Shown here one piece after another: positions 37,816 to 47,853 of a DNA stretch of 64,000 bases. The DNA comes from Chryseobacterium defluvii (GTDB lineage: Bacteria > Bacteroidota > Bacteroidia > Flavobacteriales > Weeksellaceae). The DNA lies in assembly GCF_014204415.1 (NCBI RefSeq), contig NZ_JACHLE010000006.1:1-64000 (forward strand), given 5' to 3'. How positions within the stretch are numbered: position 1 is the first letter of the stretch; every line of letters starts with the position of its first letter. The notes under the pieces were generated by a model that saw only the letters and a program-made list of their open reading frames with translations, searched no databases and had not been told where the DNA came from. The position numbers were made by a program, and so were the translations under genes.

Positions 37816-38193
37816 TTAGCTTACCAGCGCACTGTATTTTTCTTTATTATCAATAATTACCCAAAGATTGATCAGTAAAAGAATTCCGGCAATTATCATT
37901 CCCATTGCAGATTTATCCAATGTAAAAACGTGAACCACAATTCCTACCATTACGGGTAAAATAACAATGGCTCCTAAGGCTCTTGTTTTTGGGAAAATAA
38001 ATAATAATCCACCAATTATTTCTACAATTCCAACCAGGGGCATTAGCCAGCTGATTTCTCCAAAAGCAGCATACACTTTCATCTGTTCCGGAGTCATTTC
38101 CGGTGCGGGCATGTAAGTAATGAATTTGCTCAATCCGCCATTAATAAACATAAGCCCGAAAAGCAGGCACAGGATAAATTTTACAATTTTCAT
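37816..38193 (-). CDS. DoxX-family membrane protein
   Basis: A 125-aa protein with four predicted membrane segments and the DoxX pattern: an N-terminal segment with GLMFINGGLSKF, then GEISWLMPLVGIVEIIGGLLF. DoxX proteins are small membrane proteins linked to redox or thiol stress in some bacteria, but function here is not evident. It has its own -7 box. Confidence 0.82.
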   Translation of the reverse strand: MKIVKFILCLLFGLMFINGGLSKFITYMPAPEMTPEQMKVYAAFGEISWLMPLVGIVEIIGGLLFIFPKTRALGAIVILPVMVGIVVHVFTLDKSAMGMIIAGILLLINLWVIIDNKEKYSALVS

Positions 38194-38210
38194 GAGAAAT
38201 GGATTTTTAT

Positions 38211-38218
38211 CAAATTTA
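38211..38218 (-). promoter_or_regulatory. -7 promoter box for the DoxX gene
   Basis: TAAATTTG on the minus strand, exact TAnnTTTG, 18 bases before the ATG. Confidence 0.5.
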
Positions 38219-38258
38219 AATAAAAATTTTATTGGTTTCTTTCCCAGTAAAGATATTT

Positions 38259-39371
38259 TTAATCCTTTTCCTTTAAAGTGATATTCTTTGAAATCTTATA
38301 GCTTTTTTTCTTTTTGTCAGGTTTTTCCTCTTCACCGAGTAATTTTCCCCACGGTTTAAGGCCTTCCACCCGTTCAAAAATTATCTTAATGATGGCAATT
38401 GCAGGAATGCACAGGAACATACCCGCAATTCCCCAAAGATGTTCCCCAATAATAATTCCTATAAAGGAAAATAAGGCGTTGATCTTTACTTTGGAACCCA
38501 CTACAAAAGGAAGAACAATATTTCCGTCAATAATATGAACACCGATATAGCCGAGAACTACATAGATACAAGTGGCCGGTGTATCTGTGGCAAAGGCAAT
38601 GAAGCAGGAGATCAAAAGGGCAATGCATATTCCCAGATAAGGAATTACATTCAGTAGCCCCGTTAAAACTCCCAGCAGAATAGCATATTTTACACCCAAG
38701 ACAGAAAGGAAAACGGAAGTGAGGACAGACACGATAAGAACCTGGAGGCAAAGCCCGATGATGTATTTTTTGGTCATGACCCGAACCTCTGATACTACTT
38801 CCTGTACGCTGGCTTTATGTCTTTCATTGAAAACAGTTACAATGAAATTATTCAATACCCTCCTGTAATTTAAAATAAAGATGAAAAACAGTACAAAGAA
38901 TACCATGAATCCGATGCCTGATGAAAAGATCCCGAAGGTAAATCCCAAGATCACTCCTGATGATGAAAGAAGCTTGTTCAGTCCCTGATCAAGATAATTA
39001 AGTTGTTCATCAATTTTAACATGGAATGTATCAGAAACCCACTCCTGGAGATTTTTGAAAACCACATCAAACTGCATTCTCAAATGAGGCAGGTCTTTAC
39101 TGAAACTGGAAAACTGTGACCCGAAGAAATAGATAAGCCCCGTTAAAATGGCTGTCATGATCATTACGGAAGCCATGGTAGACAGAGACCTTGGTAATCT
39201 CAATTTTCTTTCCATAAACGTGGCAACAGGTAAAAACAGCATAGCCATTAAAAATGCCAGAAAGAAAGGGGCCAAAATGCTTTGACCCAATGCCAGAAGA
39301 TACCCGATGCCTATGATCGAGATGACAACAAGGGTAAGCTTGACTAAGAAGGGTAATCTGAAGAAATTCAT
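38259..39371 (-). CDS. AI-2E family transporter
   Basis: A 370-aa membrane protein with about seven to eight segments. The conserved core is visible: GVLTGLLNVIPYLG, then GNIVLPFVVGSKVKINALFSFIGIIIGEHLWGIAGMFLCIP. Members of this family export small molecules or ions (some named for AI-2 export); the substrate here is unknown. The cytoplasmic C-terminal tail is lysine-rich. Confidence 0.87.
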   Translation of the reverse strand: MNFFRLPFLVKLTLVVISIIGIGYLLALGQSILAPFFLAFLMAMLFLPVATFMERKLRLPRSLSTMASVMIMTAILTGLIYFFGSQFSSFSKDLPHLRMQFDVVFKNLQEWVSDTFHVKIDEQLNYLDQGLNKLLSSSGVILGFTFGIFSSGIGFMVFFVLFFIFILNYRRVLNNFIVTVFNERHKASVQEVVSEVRVMTKKYIIGLCLQVLIVSVLTSVFLSVLGVKYAILLGVLTGLLNVIPYLGICIALLISCFIAFATDTPATCIYVVLGYIGVHIIDGNIVLPFVVGSKVKINALFSFIGIIIGEHLWGIAGMFLCIPAIAIIKIIFERVEGLKPWGKLLGEEEKPDKKKKSYKISKNITLKEKD

Positions 39372-39399
39372 GCTAAAAATTATTCAGCATAAAAATAAT

Positions 39400-39429
39400 A
39401 AAACCTCACCATTAATTGGATGAGGTTTT
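39400..39429. terminator. Terminator between lon and the AI-2E transporter gene
   Basis: AAAACCTCA (39400-39408) pairs with TGAGGTTTT (39421-39429) around 12 bases; on the minus strand it is followed by T-rich sequence, ending lon. Confidence 0.7.
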
Positions 39430-39455
39430 ATTTTTATTGATGAGAAAAGTTATAA

Positions 39456-41861
39456 TTATTTTTCAATGGCGATATCAATCACCTCCTCCATGCGATTTAC
39501 GTAGTGTACTTTCAGATTCTTTAAGTAATCTTTTTTAATTTCTTCCACGTCTTTTCTGTTGGCCTCGCAAAGGATCACCTCTTTAATTCCTGCTCTGGTT
39601 GCGGCAAGAAGTTTCTCTTTAATTCCGCCTACGGGAAGCACTTTGCCTCTTAAGGTGATCTCACCCGTCATTGCAAGATGAGATTTTATTTTTTTATTTT
39701 TAAATGAAGAGACCATGGATGTCAGCATGGCAATTCCTGCAGAAGGCCCGTCTTTGGGGGTAGCACCTTCCGGAACGTGAACGTGTATGTTCTTCTTGTC
39801 CAGCTCTTCCTGATCTATACCCAGCTCGTCATGTTTTGCCTTGATGTACTCCAAAGCAATAGTGGCAGACTCTTTCATTACCGTTCCCAGATTACCGGTC
39901 ATTGTAAGAGCACCTTTTCCATTGCTTAAAATGCTCTCGATAAACAGGATGTCTCCTCCTACACTTGTCCATGCCAGTCCTGTTACCACTCCCGGTACTC
40001 CGGTAATTTCAGACAGGCTTTTCGGCCTTGGTACTCCAAGGATCTCATCTGTTTTTTCAAGGGAGATTTTGGGGTCGTATTCTTTTAATAAGGCGGTTTG
40101 TAAGGCTACCCAGCGGGCAATGGATGCGATTCTCTTTTCCAGACTTCTTACTCCGCTTTCAGAGGTATGGGCTTCAATAATATGTTTAAGCTCAGCATTT
40201 CCCAGTTTGAATGATTTGGTGTCCAGTCCGGTTTCTTCCTGCTGCTTTTTGATAAGATGTCTTTTAGCAATCTCTATCTTTTCTTCCAGTGTATAGCCCG
40301 CGATCTGGATGATCTCCGTCCTGTCCAGAAGAGGGGTTTGTATCGTTGAAAGAGAGTTTGCCGTAGCAATGAACATCACTTTAGACAGGTCGTAGCCCAT
40401 TTCTAAAAAATTATCATAGAAAGACTTGTTTTGTTCAGGGTCCAGAACTTCTAAAAGTGCAGAGCTCGGATCTCCGTGAAGTCCCTGTCCTATCTTATCG
40501 ATCTCATCCAAAACAATAACGGGATTAGAGGTTCCGGATTTTTTTATGGACTGAAGAATTCTCCCGGCCATGGCTCCAATGTATGTTTTTCTATGCCCAC
40601 GGATCTCGCTTTCATCATGAAGCCCTCCTAAAGACAATCTTACATACTTTCTGCCTAAAGCGTCAGCAATAGATTTTCCCAATGAAGTTTTACCCACACC
40701 CGGAGGCCCTACCAGCAGAAGAATAGGAGATTTCATGTTATTTTTCAGTTTTAGAACAGCCATGTGCTCCAAAATTCTTTTCTTGATATCTTCCAGTCCG
40801 AAGTGAGCCTTATCTAATATTTTTTCAGCTTTGGCAATATCAAAAATATCTTTGGTATAAGTTTCCCAAGGAAGATCGGTAAAGAAATCAAGGTAATTTC
40901 TCTGAACATTATAATCCGGAGAGTTGGGATTTTGGCGTTGTAGCCTGCCGATCTCCTTCTGGAAATGCTCTTCCACTTCGGAATTCCAAGGTTTGGTTCC
41001 TGCTTTTTTAATTAGATCTTCAACATCACTTTCCGGGCCGCCTCCCAATTCTTCCTGTATGGTCCTGATCTGCTGATTCAGAAAATATTCTCTCTGCTGT
41101 TTGTCAAGATCTTTTGAGGTTTTCTGATGAATCTGATTTCTTAATTCCAGCTTCCTGAAATCCTCATGCATCATTTCATAGCAAATATTGGCTCTTTCCA
41201 TTAAGTTCTTCTCCTCAAGCAGTTTTTGCTTATCGGGAGAGGAGAAATTGGAATTTGTGCAGACGAAATTTAACAGATCATCATTGCTGTTGATATTTTT
41301 TATGGCAAAATTGGCGGCATTGGGAATATTCGGATCAAGCTCAATGATTTTTAGTGCCAGATCTTTGATGTTTTCCAGCAATGCTTCATATTTTTCCTTA
41401 TCCTTAGGTTTGGTATCCTTTAATTTAGAGATTTCAGCTTTAAAATAAGGGCTGGTTTCAATAATTTTTTTAATCTTAAACCGGTGGAACCCTTTGGTAA
41501 TTGCTGTAATATTGCCCTCAGGAAGTTTGATGATCTTGATGATCTTGGCCAAAGTCCCTGTCTGGTAAAGGTCTTTTTCGCCAGGTTGTTCCAGATCCGA
41601 GTTTTTCTGGCTCACGATCCCGATAAGGTCTCCATTTTTCTGAGCTTCTTCAAGGAGCTGTATAGATGTTTTCCTGCCTGCTGTGATAGGGATCACAACA
41701 TTGGGGAACATCACCATGTTTCTTACGGGAAGTATAGGGAATATTTTTTGTTCAGAGTTTTTTTTACTTTCCGAAAGATCGGAAAGATTGATTTCTTCTG
41801 CGACAATATCAAATCCGTCATTGATCATTTCCTCTAAACTAATATCTTCAAATTCTGTCAT
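39456..41861 (-). CDS. lon: ATP-dependent protease Lon
   Basis: An 801-aa cytoplasmic AAA+ protease that degrades misfolded and regulatory proteins. Substrate-binding LON domain at about 40-240 ([17 protein letters not shown]). ATPase with Walker [12 protein letters not shown] near 384-394, then Walker [12 protein letters not shown]. Serine protease domain with Ser707 in DGPSAGIAM and Lys750 in GGIKEKLL. Full length. The 41879 start would add six residues and places the AUG within the upstream palindrome region, so I prefer 41861. Confidence 0.96.
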   Translation of the reverse strand: MTEFEDISLEEMINDGFDIVAEEINLSDLSESKKNSEQKIFPILPVRNMVMFPNVVIPITAGRKTSIQLLEEAQKNGDLIGIVSQKNSDLEQPGEKDLYQTGTLAKIIKIIKLPEGNITAITKGFHRFKIKKIIETSPYFKAEISKLKDTKPKDKEKYEALLENIKDLALKIIELDPNIPNAANFAIKNINSNDDLLNFVCTNSNFSSPDKQKLLEEKNLMERANICYEMMHEDFRKLELRNQIHQKTSKDLDKQQREYFLNQQIRTIQEELGGGPESDVEDLIKKAGTKPWNSEVEEHFQKEIGRLQRQNPNSPDYNVQRNYLDFFTDLPWETYTKDIFDIAKAEKILDKAHFGLEDIKKRILEHMAVLKLKNNMKSPILLLVGPPGVGKTSLGKSIADALGRKYVRLSLGGLHDESEIRGHRKTYIGAMAGRILQSIKKSGTSNPVIVLDEIDKIGQGLHGDPSSALLEVLDPEQNKSFYDNFLEMGYDLSKVMFIATANSLSTIQTPLLDRTEIIQIAGYTLEEKIEIAKRHLIKKQQEETGLDTKSFKLGNAELKHIIEAHTSESGVRSLEKRIASIARWVALQTALLKEYDPKISLEKTDEILGVPRPKSLSEITGVPGVVTGLAWTSVGGDILFIESILSNGKGALTMTGNLGTVMKESATIALEYIKAKHDELGIDQEELDKKNIHVHVPEGATPKDGPSAGIAMLTSMVSSFKNKKIKSHLAMTGEITLRGKVLPVGGIKEKLLAATRAGIKEVILCEANRKDVEEIKKDYLKNLKVHYVNRMEEVIDIAIEK

Positions 41862-41870
41862 AATTAAATA

Positions 41871-41889
41871 AAATGACAAATTGTCATTT
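41871..41889. promoter_or_regulatory. Palindrome just upstream of lon
   Basis: AAATGACA (41871-41878) and TGTCATTT (41882-41889) form perfect 8-base arms around AAT, starting 10 bases before the lon ATG. It could be an operator, or an mRNA hairpin near the ribosome-binding region. Confidence 0.4.
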
Positions 41890-42125
41890 CAATTTTAAAT
41901 CGTTAAAGTGGTATTTTATAATAATATGTTTGAAGAACAACATTCATATCATATTATCTTATAGAGCACAAGACTTATGCCATTTGTTTTTTTATAAAAA
42001 ATATGGTCAAAATTTCCTTTTTTATATAATTTGAATTTTAAAACGTTAAAATATGGAACTTCGATTTCTGTAATTTCTTAAAAATGTGTATTTTCGCAAA
42101 CTGATAAAAAACTATAATATATAAA

Positions 42126-44276
42126 ATGGCAATTTTAGGACAGATTAGGAATAGACCTTGGCTTTTGATGGGAGTAATTGCGTTGGCACTTTTAGCCTTC
42201 CTGGTGAATCCTGACAGTATTGAAAAGGTTTTTGGTAAAAATCCTGATGTTTTTGGAAAAGTGAACGGTGAAAAAATTACCCGCGAAGAGTTCAATGATC
42301 AGCTTTTCGTACTTCAGCAGCAGGCTGAGCAGCAGGGCCAGCCTAAGTCAGGTCTTGAAGAACAGGCCTGGCAGCTATTGGTACAATCTAAGCTTATCAA
42401 GCAGCAGTTTGAGAAAATGGGCTTTGAAATGACGGAAGATTACTTCTGGAATCAGATCCAGTATGACCAGCTTTTTGCACAAAACCAGCAGTTCTTTGAT
42501 GAAAAAGGAAATTTTAAGACCCAGGAGCTTAAAAAACAAATTGAAGATTTAAAAAATGCTAGCCCGGAAGGTTACAACCAATGGTTGAAATCCAGAAAAG
42601 CCATCGAATACAGGCTGATGGCCAGACAGGTATTTACTAATCTTTCAGCAGGGATCACAACTGGTAAAAAAGAAGCTGAAGAATTAATGAAGGAGAGAGA
42701 CCAGCTTGCTGATATTGATTTTGTTAAAGTTGACTATGCTGCGTATCTTCAGAAAACCAAAATAAATGTAAGCACGGAAGATCTTGCAAACTATATCAAG
42801 CAGCATCCGGTAATGTTCAAAACTGAACCTAGCAGAAATATAGGTATTGTATATTTTCCTTCTAAGCCAAGTGCGGCAGATGATGCGGCAGCTCAGAAAG
42901 AGATCACTAAATTATTCTCAGGAGGTACGGATGCAAGCGGCGGAAAAGAGAATTTCCAGAATACAACCAACGACTCTATGTTTGTGATGGCCAACTCTGA
43001 TATGCCTTTCAGCGATCAGTATTTTAAGCCTAATCAATTGCCACAAACGATACAGGGACAGATAGCTACAGCTGCAGTAGGACAAACTTTCGGACCATAT
43101 AAAGAACAGAACTTCTATGTAGTATCTAAGCTTTTAGGTAAAAAAGCTACGGACTCTACACTATCTAAGCATATCCTGATCGCATATAAAGGAGCGGAAA
43201 GGTCTACAGCAACAAGAACTAAAGAGCAGGCAAAAAAGATTGCAGACAGCCTTTTAGCGTCCATCAAAGCTAATCCGGCAGCATTCGCAAACGGACTTAA
43301 GCTTTCTGATGAACCTAATGCTGTTGAAAGAAACGGTAGTGTGGGATGGACAACTCCTGAAAGTCAGTTTGCACCAGGATATCTGAACTTCCTGGCAAGC
43401 AACGCGAAAGGTTCTACAGGATTGGCAGAAACTCAATTCGGATACCATATCATCAATGTAGAGGATAAAAAAGCAGGGGCAATGGGATATAAAGTAGCCC
43501 ATTTAGTGAAAGCAGTGAAGCCTTCTGAAGCTACAGAAGCTGAAACAGATAAAAAAGCAAGAAGATTTATCCAGCAGATACAGGGGAAATCTTTCAACGA
43601 TTTTGCAAATATTGCTAAAAAGTCAAACTATCAGTTTTCTAATCCTAAATCAGCTAAAAGATTTGATGGTCAGCTGCAAGGTTTAGGAACAGATAAGGAT
43701 TCTGAGATCCTTACCTGGGCTTTTGATAAGAAAAGATCAAAAGGAGATACAGAATTCTTTACGGTAGACGGAACAGGAGATAAAATAGTGGTTTACCTGA
43801 ACGGAAAGCAGGAGAAAGGTCTTGCAGATCCGGAATCTGTAAGAGACCAGATCGAAGTTCTTGTTAAAAATAAAATGGCTGCAAAGCAGATCTCTGATAA
43901 GATTGCTGCCGCTAAAGCATCAGGTCTTGATCAGGTGGCTAAAATGTTTGCCACAACAAAACAGTCTGCACAGGTTAATATCTTAAATCCTTCGGTAGCA
44001 GGGGCTATGGAGCCTAAGGTAGCAGGAGCTGCATTTGGCCTTGCAAAAGGTAAGGTTTCCAATCCGGTTGAAGGAGGAACAGGAGTATATGTTCTTGTTA
44101 AAAAGAACGAAACAGTTAACAAGCAGCCTGGAGATCTTAAGCAGTTCACAGAATCCGTTTCCCAGAGAAATGCCGGAATGTTTGGTCAGGCGTGGATGAA
44201 GAGCTTGCAGGATAATGCAGATATCGAAGATTACAGAATCGAGATCTGGGGTAAGATCGGAACACAACAGCAATAA
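42126..44276 (+). CDS. ppiD: PpiD-type peptidylprolyl isomerase / periplasmic chaperone
   Basis: A 716-aa protein with one N-terminal membrane anchor (about 12-32: RPWLLMGVIALALLAFLV), a SurA_N-like chaperone region (about 45-200), a parvulin rotamase domain around 340-450 (LSKHILIAYKG, NGSVGWTTPESQFAPGYL, TQFGYHIINV) and a second, degenerate rotamase-like region after 550. PpiD helps secreted proteins fold as they leave the translocon. A TATTTTCG near-consensus -7 box is at 42089. A terminator follows. Confidence 0.92.
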   Translation: MAILGQIRNRPWLLMGVIALALLAFLVNPDSIEKVFGKNPDVFGKVNGEKITREEFNDQLFVLQQQAEQQGQPKSGLEEQAWQLLVQSKLIKQQFEKMGFEMTEDYFWNQIQYDQLFAQNQQFFDEKGNFKTQELKKQIEDLKNASPEGYNQWLKSRKAIEYRLMARQVFTNLSAGITTGKKEAEELMKERDQLADIDFVKVDYAAYLQKTKINVSTEDLANYIKQHPVMFKTEPSRNIGIVYFPSKPSAADDAAAQKEITKLFSGGTDASGGKENFQNTTNDSMFVMANSDMPFSDQYFKPNQLPQTIQGQIATAAVGQTFGPYKEQNFYVVSKLLGKKATDSTLSKHILIAYKGAERSTATRTKEQAKKIADSLLASIKANPAAFANGLKLSDEPNAVERNGSVGWTTPESQFAPGYLNFLASNAKGSTGLAETQFGYHIINVEDKKAGAMGYKVAHLVKAVKPSEATEAETDKKARRFIQQIQGKSFNDFANIAKKSNYQFSNPKSAKRFDGQLQGLGTDKDSEILTWAFDKKRSKGDTEFFTVDGTGDKIVVYLNGKQEKGLADPESVRDQIEVLVKNKMAAKQISDKIAAAKASGLDQVAKMFATTKQSAQVNILNPSVAGAMEPKVAGAAFGLAKGKVSNPVEGGTGVYVLVKKNETVNKQPGDLKQFTESVSQRNAGMFGQAWMKSLQDNADIEDYRIEIWGKIGTQQQ

Positions 44277-44300
44277 AAAATTAAATTTTATTCATATAAA

Positions 44301-44328
44301 AGCGGCAGAATTTTTGCCGCTTTTTTTG
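44301..44328 (+). terminator. Terminator after ppiD
   Basis: AGCGGCA (44301-44307) pairs with TGCCGCT (44315-44321), then T run. Confidence 0.8.
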
Positions 44329-44373
44329 TATTTAACGCAGAGCAATAAAGAAAAACATTAATTTAAAATGTAT

Positions 44374-44381
44374 TATATTTG
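44374..44381 (+). promoter_or_regulatory. -7 promoter box for the MlaD gene
   Basis: TATATTTG, exact TAnnTTTG, 23 bases before the GTG start. Confidence 0.55.
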
Positions 44382-44403
44382 CTTATTAGAAAAAATTTAG
44401 CAA

Positions 44404-45354
44404 GTGAAGTTCAGTAAAGAATTAAAGGCTGGTGTAATCGCACTTTTAGCTATTGTAGGTTTTGTATTATTATTCCAATTTATGAAGGGCAAAAGCCTTT
44501 TTACTACCGATAATATATTCTATGCAAAATATGATAATGTAGAAGGATTAGCACAGTCTTCCCCTGTTTCCATTAATGGACTGAAGGTAGGGCAGGTAGA
44601 TAAGATCATTCCTCAGACCACAAAAGACGGGAAAATCCATTTTATAGTAAAAATTACTGTTGATAATAATTTTGAATTTTCAAAAAAATCTACCCTTGAG
44701 ATCTTCGAACCCGGGTTAATGTCCGGAAAAGAAATGAGGGTAAACCTTGCCTATGGAGGAGCAACGGCCAAAGACGGGGATACTTTGGAAGGTGCTTTCA
44801 AATTATCCATGATGAACAGCCTTTCTTCTCAGGTAGGCCCTGTGAAAGACCAGTTACAGGTAGTTTTACACAGAGTGGATTCTTTAATGGCGAATGCCAA
44901 TCAGATCGTAGATGAGCGAAACAGGGCAGAGATCAGGGCATTGCTTACCAACCTTAACAAAACCGTGGGTGCACTGGAAACTACGGCAGGAAATGTAAAC
45001 ACACTGGTGGGGCATAATGATCCGAAGCTTCAAAAAGTTCTGGATGACGCAAGCGTTACCATGCAGAGTGGAAAAACGACACTGGATAAATACGGAAATC
45101 TGGCAGAAAGCATTGATACCAAGAAGCTGAATGCTACAATCGCAAGTCTGGACGCTACAGTTGGAAAACTTAATCAGGTGATCGGTGGAATAGACAACGG
45201 ACAGGGAAGCTTAGGAAAACTGATGAAAGATGAGCAGCTTTACAATAACCTGAATTCAGCTTCTACTAACCTGAATTCATTGATTGAGGATATGAAGGCT
45301 AATCCGAAGAGATATATCAACTTCTCAGTTTTTGGTAAGAACAATAAAGACTAA
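44404..45354 (+). CDS. mlaD: MlaD/MCE-domain lipid-transport protein
   Basis: A 316-aa protein starting at GTG. It has an N-terminal membrane anchor (about 10-27: GVIALLAIVGFVLLFQF), an MCE domain (about 36-115: YDNVEGLAQSSPVSINGLKVG and EPGLMSGKEMRVNL) and a helical, coiled-coil C-terminal part (150-300). MCE proteins form hexameric rings that shuttle lipids between membranes with MlaE and MlaF. The ATPase and permease genes are 14 kb away on the opposite strand. It has its own -7 box and terminator upstream. Confidence 0.9.
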   Translation: MKFSKELKAGVIALLAIVGFVLLFQFMKGKSLFTTDNIFYAKYDNVEGLAQSSPVSINGLKVGQVDKIIPQTTKDGKIHFIVKITVDNNFEFSKKSTLEIFEPGLMSGKEMRVNLAYGGATAKDGDTLEGAFKLSMMNSLSSQVGPVKDQLQVVLHRVDSLMANANQIVDERNRAEIRALLTNLNKTVGALETTAGNVNTLVGHNDPKLQKVLDDASVTMQSGKTTLDKYGNLAESIDTKKLNATIASLDATVGKLNQVIGGIDNGQGSLGKLMKDEQLYNNLNSASTNLNSLIEDMKANPKRYINFSVFGKNNKD

Positions 45355-45362
45355 ATAACCTT

Positions 45363-46691
45363 ATGCAGTATATCGATAACATCATTTTCCTTGTTTTATT
45401 GGTTGCGGGTTTCGGATTGTTTGCCAAAAGCCTGCAGAAGATCTATAGGAACATCAGGGTAGGAAGGAAAATCAACCGCAGTGACAGAAAACCGGAACGT
45501 TGGAGCACTATGGCAAGAGTGGCCATGGGACAGAGTAAGATGGGAAAACGTCCTGTTGCGGGTATCTTGCACCTTTTTGTTTACGTCGGATTTGTGATCA
45601 TTAATATAGAACTTATTGAGATCATTGTTGACGGATTATTCGGGACACACCGTTTCTTGGCCTCCATAATGGGATATGGTTTTTATAATTTTTTCACGGC
45701 TACTTTAGAGGTATTAGCCCTGTTAGTAGTCATTGGTGTTGTGATATTTTTTATCCGAAGAAATTTTTATGGGGTTAAGAGATTAACAATGAAAGAGCTT
45801 TTCGGATGGCCAAGACAGGACGCCAACTGGATCCTGATCATTGAATTTGCCCTGATGATGGCTTTCTTCACCATGAACACCTCAGACTGGGTTTTACAGC
45901 AGAGAGGATTGTTGTCCGAGCATGGAAGTTTCCCGATCAGCTCAACCGTTTTTGCGCCTTTATTCAACAGCTTTGGAGACGGAACTCTGTTTTTTGCAGA
46001 AAGAGCGGCATGGTGGTTCCACTTTGTGGGGATTTTATTCTTCATGAACTATCTTTATTACTCTAAACATTTACATATTATTTTAGCATTCCCGAGCACT
46101 TGGTATGCTAATCTGGAAAAGAAAGGGAAATTCAACAATTTAGAGTCCGTTACCAAAGAAATTAAATTAATGATGGACCCTAATGCAGATCCGTATGCTG
46201 CACCTGCCGAAGGAGCAGAGGCAGAAGCCCCTTCGAAATTCGGGGCAGAAGATATATTTGACCTGAACCAGGTTCAGCTGCTGAATGCCTATTCATGTAC
46301 GGAATGCGGAAGATGTACATCTGTTTGCCCGGCCAATATTACCGGGAAGAAACTTTCCCCAAGACTGATCCTTATGAAAACAAGAGACCGTTTGGAAGAA
46401 GTAGGAAGAAATATCGACAAGAACGGAAAATTCGTAGATGACGGCAAAAAGCTGCTGAACGATTATATTACAAAAGAGGAACTTTGGGCATGTACTACCT
46501 GTAATGCCTGTACAGAAGCATGTCCTGTATTGCTGGACCCGCTTTCCATCATTTTTGAAATGAGAAGATTCCTGGTGATGGAACAGTCGGCTGCTCCGCA
46601 GGAACTGAATCTGATGATGACGAATGTGGAGAATAATGCCGCGCCGTGGCAGTATAACCAGGCAGATCGTTTGAACTGGGCTAATGATTAA
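45363..46691 (+). CDS. Membrane 4Fe-4S dicluster protein, HdrC/D-like
   Basis: A 442-aa protein. The N-terminal 240 residues carry about five membrane segments, with His-containing ends that could bind haem b. The C-terminal part has two ferredoxin motifs: C312-x2-C315-x2-C318-x3-C322 (CTECGRCTSVCP) and C377-x2-C380-x2-C383-x3-C387 (CTTCNACTEACP). It resembles the membrane electron-transfer halves of heterodisulfide-reductase-like or glycerol/lactate oxidase complexes. It starts 8 bases after the MlaD gene. The likely partner is the CCG-domain protein at 47854. Confidence 0.87.
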   Translation: MQYIDNIIFLVLLVAGFGLFAKSLQKIYRNIRVGRKINRSDRKPERWSTMARVAMGQSKMGKRPVAGILHLFVYVGFVIINIELIEIIVDGLFGTHRFLASIMGYGFYNFFTATLEVLALLVVIGVVIFFIRRNFYGVKRLTMKELFGWPRQDANWILIIEFALMMAFFTMNTSDWVLQQRGLLSEHGSFPISSTVFAPLFNSFGDGTLFFAERAAWWFHFVGILFFMNYLYYSKHLHIILAFPSTWYANLEKKGKFNNLESVTKEIKLMMDPNADPYAAPAEGAEAEAPSKFGAEDIFDLNQVQLLNAYSCTECGRCTSVCPANITGKKLSPRLILMKTRDRLEEVGRNIDKNGKFVDDGKKLLNDYITKEELWACTTCNACTEACPVLLDPLSIIFEMRRFLVMEQSAAPQELNLMMTNVENNAAPWQYNQADRLNWAND

Positions 46692-46704
46692 TGGTTAAAA
46701 AAAG

Positions 46705-47328
46705 ATGAAAAAGCTGTTTTTTGTTTTTGTACTGTTTTCGTATAGTTTTCTGATCGCACAATCTGCGGATCAGAAAAAAATTCTTGAAGACTCTCAATCC
46801 TTTATGACTTTACTTAAGGATAAAAATTATGATGAAATATTAAACCTTACTCATCCTGCGATTTTTGATAAAATAGACAAGGAAACCATGATCAGCGGTT
46901 TCAAAGCGTTGCTTGCAGGGAATGAAGAGTTCAAAATAGAGATCACAGATCCGGATAAGAATGCATTTAATGTTTCTGAGGTTTTCACAACAAAGGAAAA
47001 GACCAGATATGCGTTCTGTACTTATCCGATGACAATGAAAATGACTTTCCTGAAAGAAAAATTTGATGATGAGAAAAAGAAAATGATGACCGGGATGATG
47101 GAAATGCAGGGAATGAAATCAAAGTTTCTGGATGACAGCACCCTTGAGCTGAGTAAAGAAAGTATGATCATCGCTATTAATGATGAGTCTACCGGAAATG
47201 TCTGGAAGTATGTGAACTATGATGAAACCAATTTTTTATTTGCCTCGATAATGCCGGTAGAAGTGATGGAGAAGGCTAAGGAATATTATGCAGATTTTTT
47301 AATTCAACAAAAAGAACAGGCAAAATAA
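46705..47328 (+). CDS. Secreted protein of unknown function
   Basis: A 207-aa protein with signal peptide (MKKLFFVFVLFSYSFLIAQ). Charged mature region with a methionine-rich stretch (MKMTFLKEKF, KKMMTGMMEMQGMK). No family recognised. It starts 13 bases after the Fe-S protein gene and is likely cotranscribed. Predicted periplasmic. Confidence 0.7.
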   Translation: MKKLFFVFVLFSYSFLIAQSADQKKILEDSQSFMTLLKDKNYDEILNLTHPAIFDKIDKETMISGFKALLAGNEEFKIEITDPDKNAFNVSEVFTTKEKTRYAFCTYPMTMKMTFLKEKFDDEKKKMMTGMMEMQGMKSKFLDDSTLELSKESMIIAINDESTGNVWKYVNYDETNFLFASIMPVEVMEKAKEYYADFLIQQKEQAK

Positions 47329-47374
47329 CAGCGAAACTGCTGTTAAAAGAAGATCATTGGAAGATTTTATAAAA

Positions 47375-47833
47375 ATGACTGAAATAGTAGGATATAGAAA
47401 AGATTGGGCACCCTATTTTAAACAGTTCAATATGGATTGGCTGGAAAAATATTTTGTAGCAGAAGCCTATGATATAGAAGTACTTTCCAATCCTGAAAAA
47501 TATATCATGGAAAAGGGGGGTGATATTTATTTTATTACAGAAGGCGGAATTCCCAAAGGAACCGTTGCTTTAATGTACAATGAATATGGCGAGTTAGAAC
47601 TTACTAAAATGGGAGTTGATGAATCTGCACAAGGAAAAGGATATGGCAACCTGCTGATTCAGCATTGCATAGAGAAAGCCAAAGAAATGGGAGCTAAAGA
47701 CCTTATTTTGTATTCAAATACTAAATTGTCTCCTGCCATTCATTTGTATAAAAAGTTTGGCTTCTCTGAAGTTCCGGTGGAAAAATCGGAATATGCCCGC
47801 TGTAATATTAAAATGATTAAGAATCTTTTATAA
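47375..47833 (+). CDS. GNAT-family N-acetyltransferase
   Basis: A 152-aa acetyltransferase with the acetyl-CoA binding motif SAQGKGYGNLLIQH and the downstream IHLYKKFGFSEVP. The start at 47375 is ATG; an in-frame TTG at 47357 is a poorer choice. Substrate unknown. It lies between the secreted protein and the CCG-domain Fe-S gene, in the same direction. Confidence 0.85.
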   Translation: MTEIVGYRKDWAPYFKQFNMDWLEKYFVAEAYDIEVLSNPEKYIMEKGGDIYFITEGGIPKGTVALMYNEYGELELTKMGVDESAQGKGYGNLLIQHCIEKAKEMGAKDLILYSNTKLSPAIHLYKKFGFSEVPVEKSEYARCNIKMIKNLL

Positions 47834-47853
47834 TCCAAAATTACTTAATAGAA

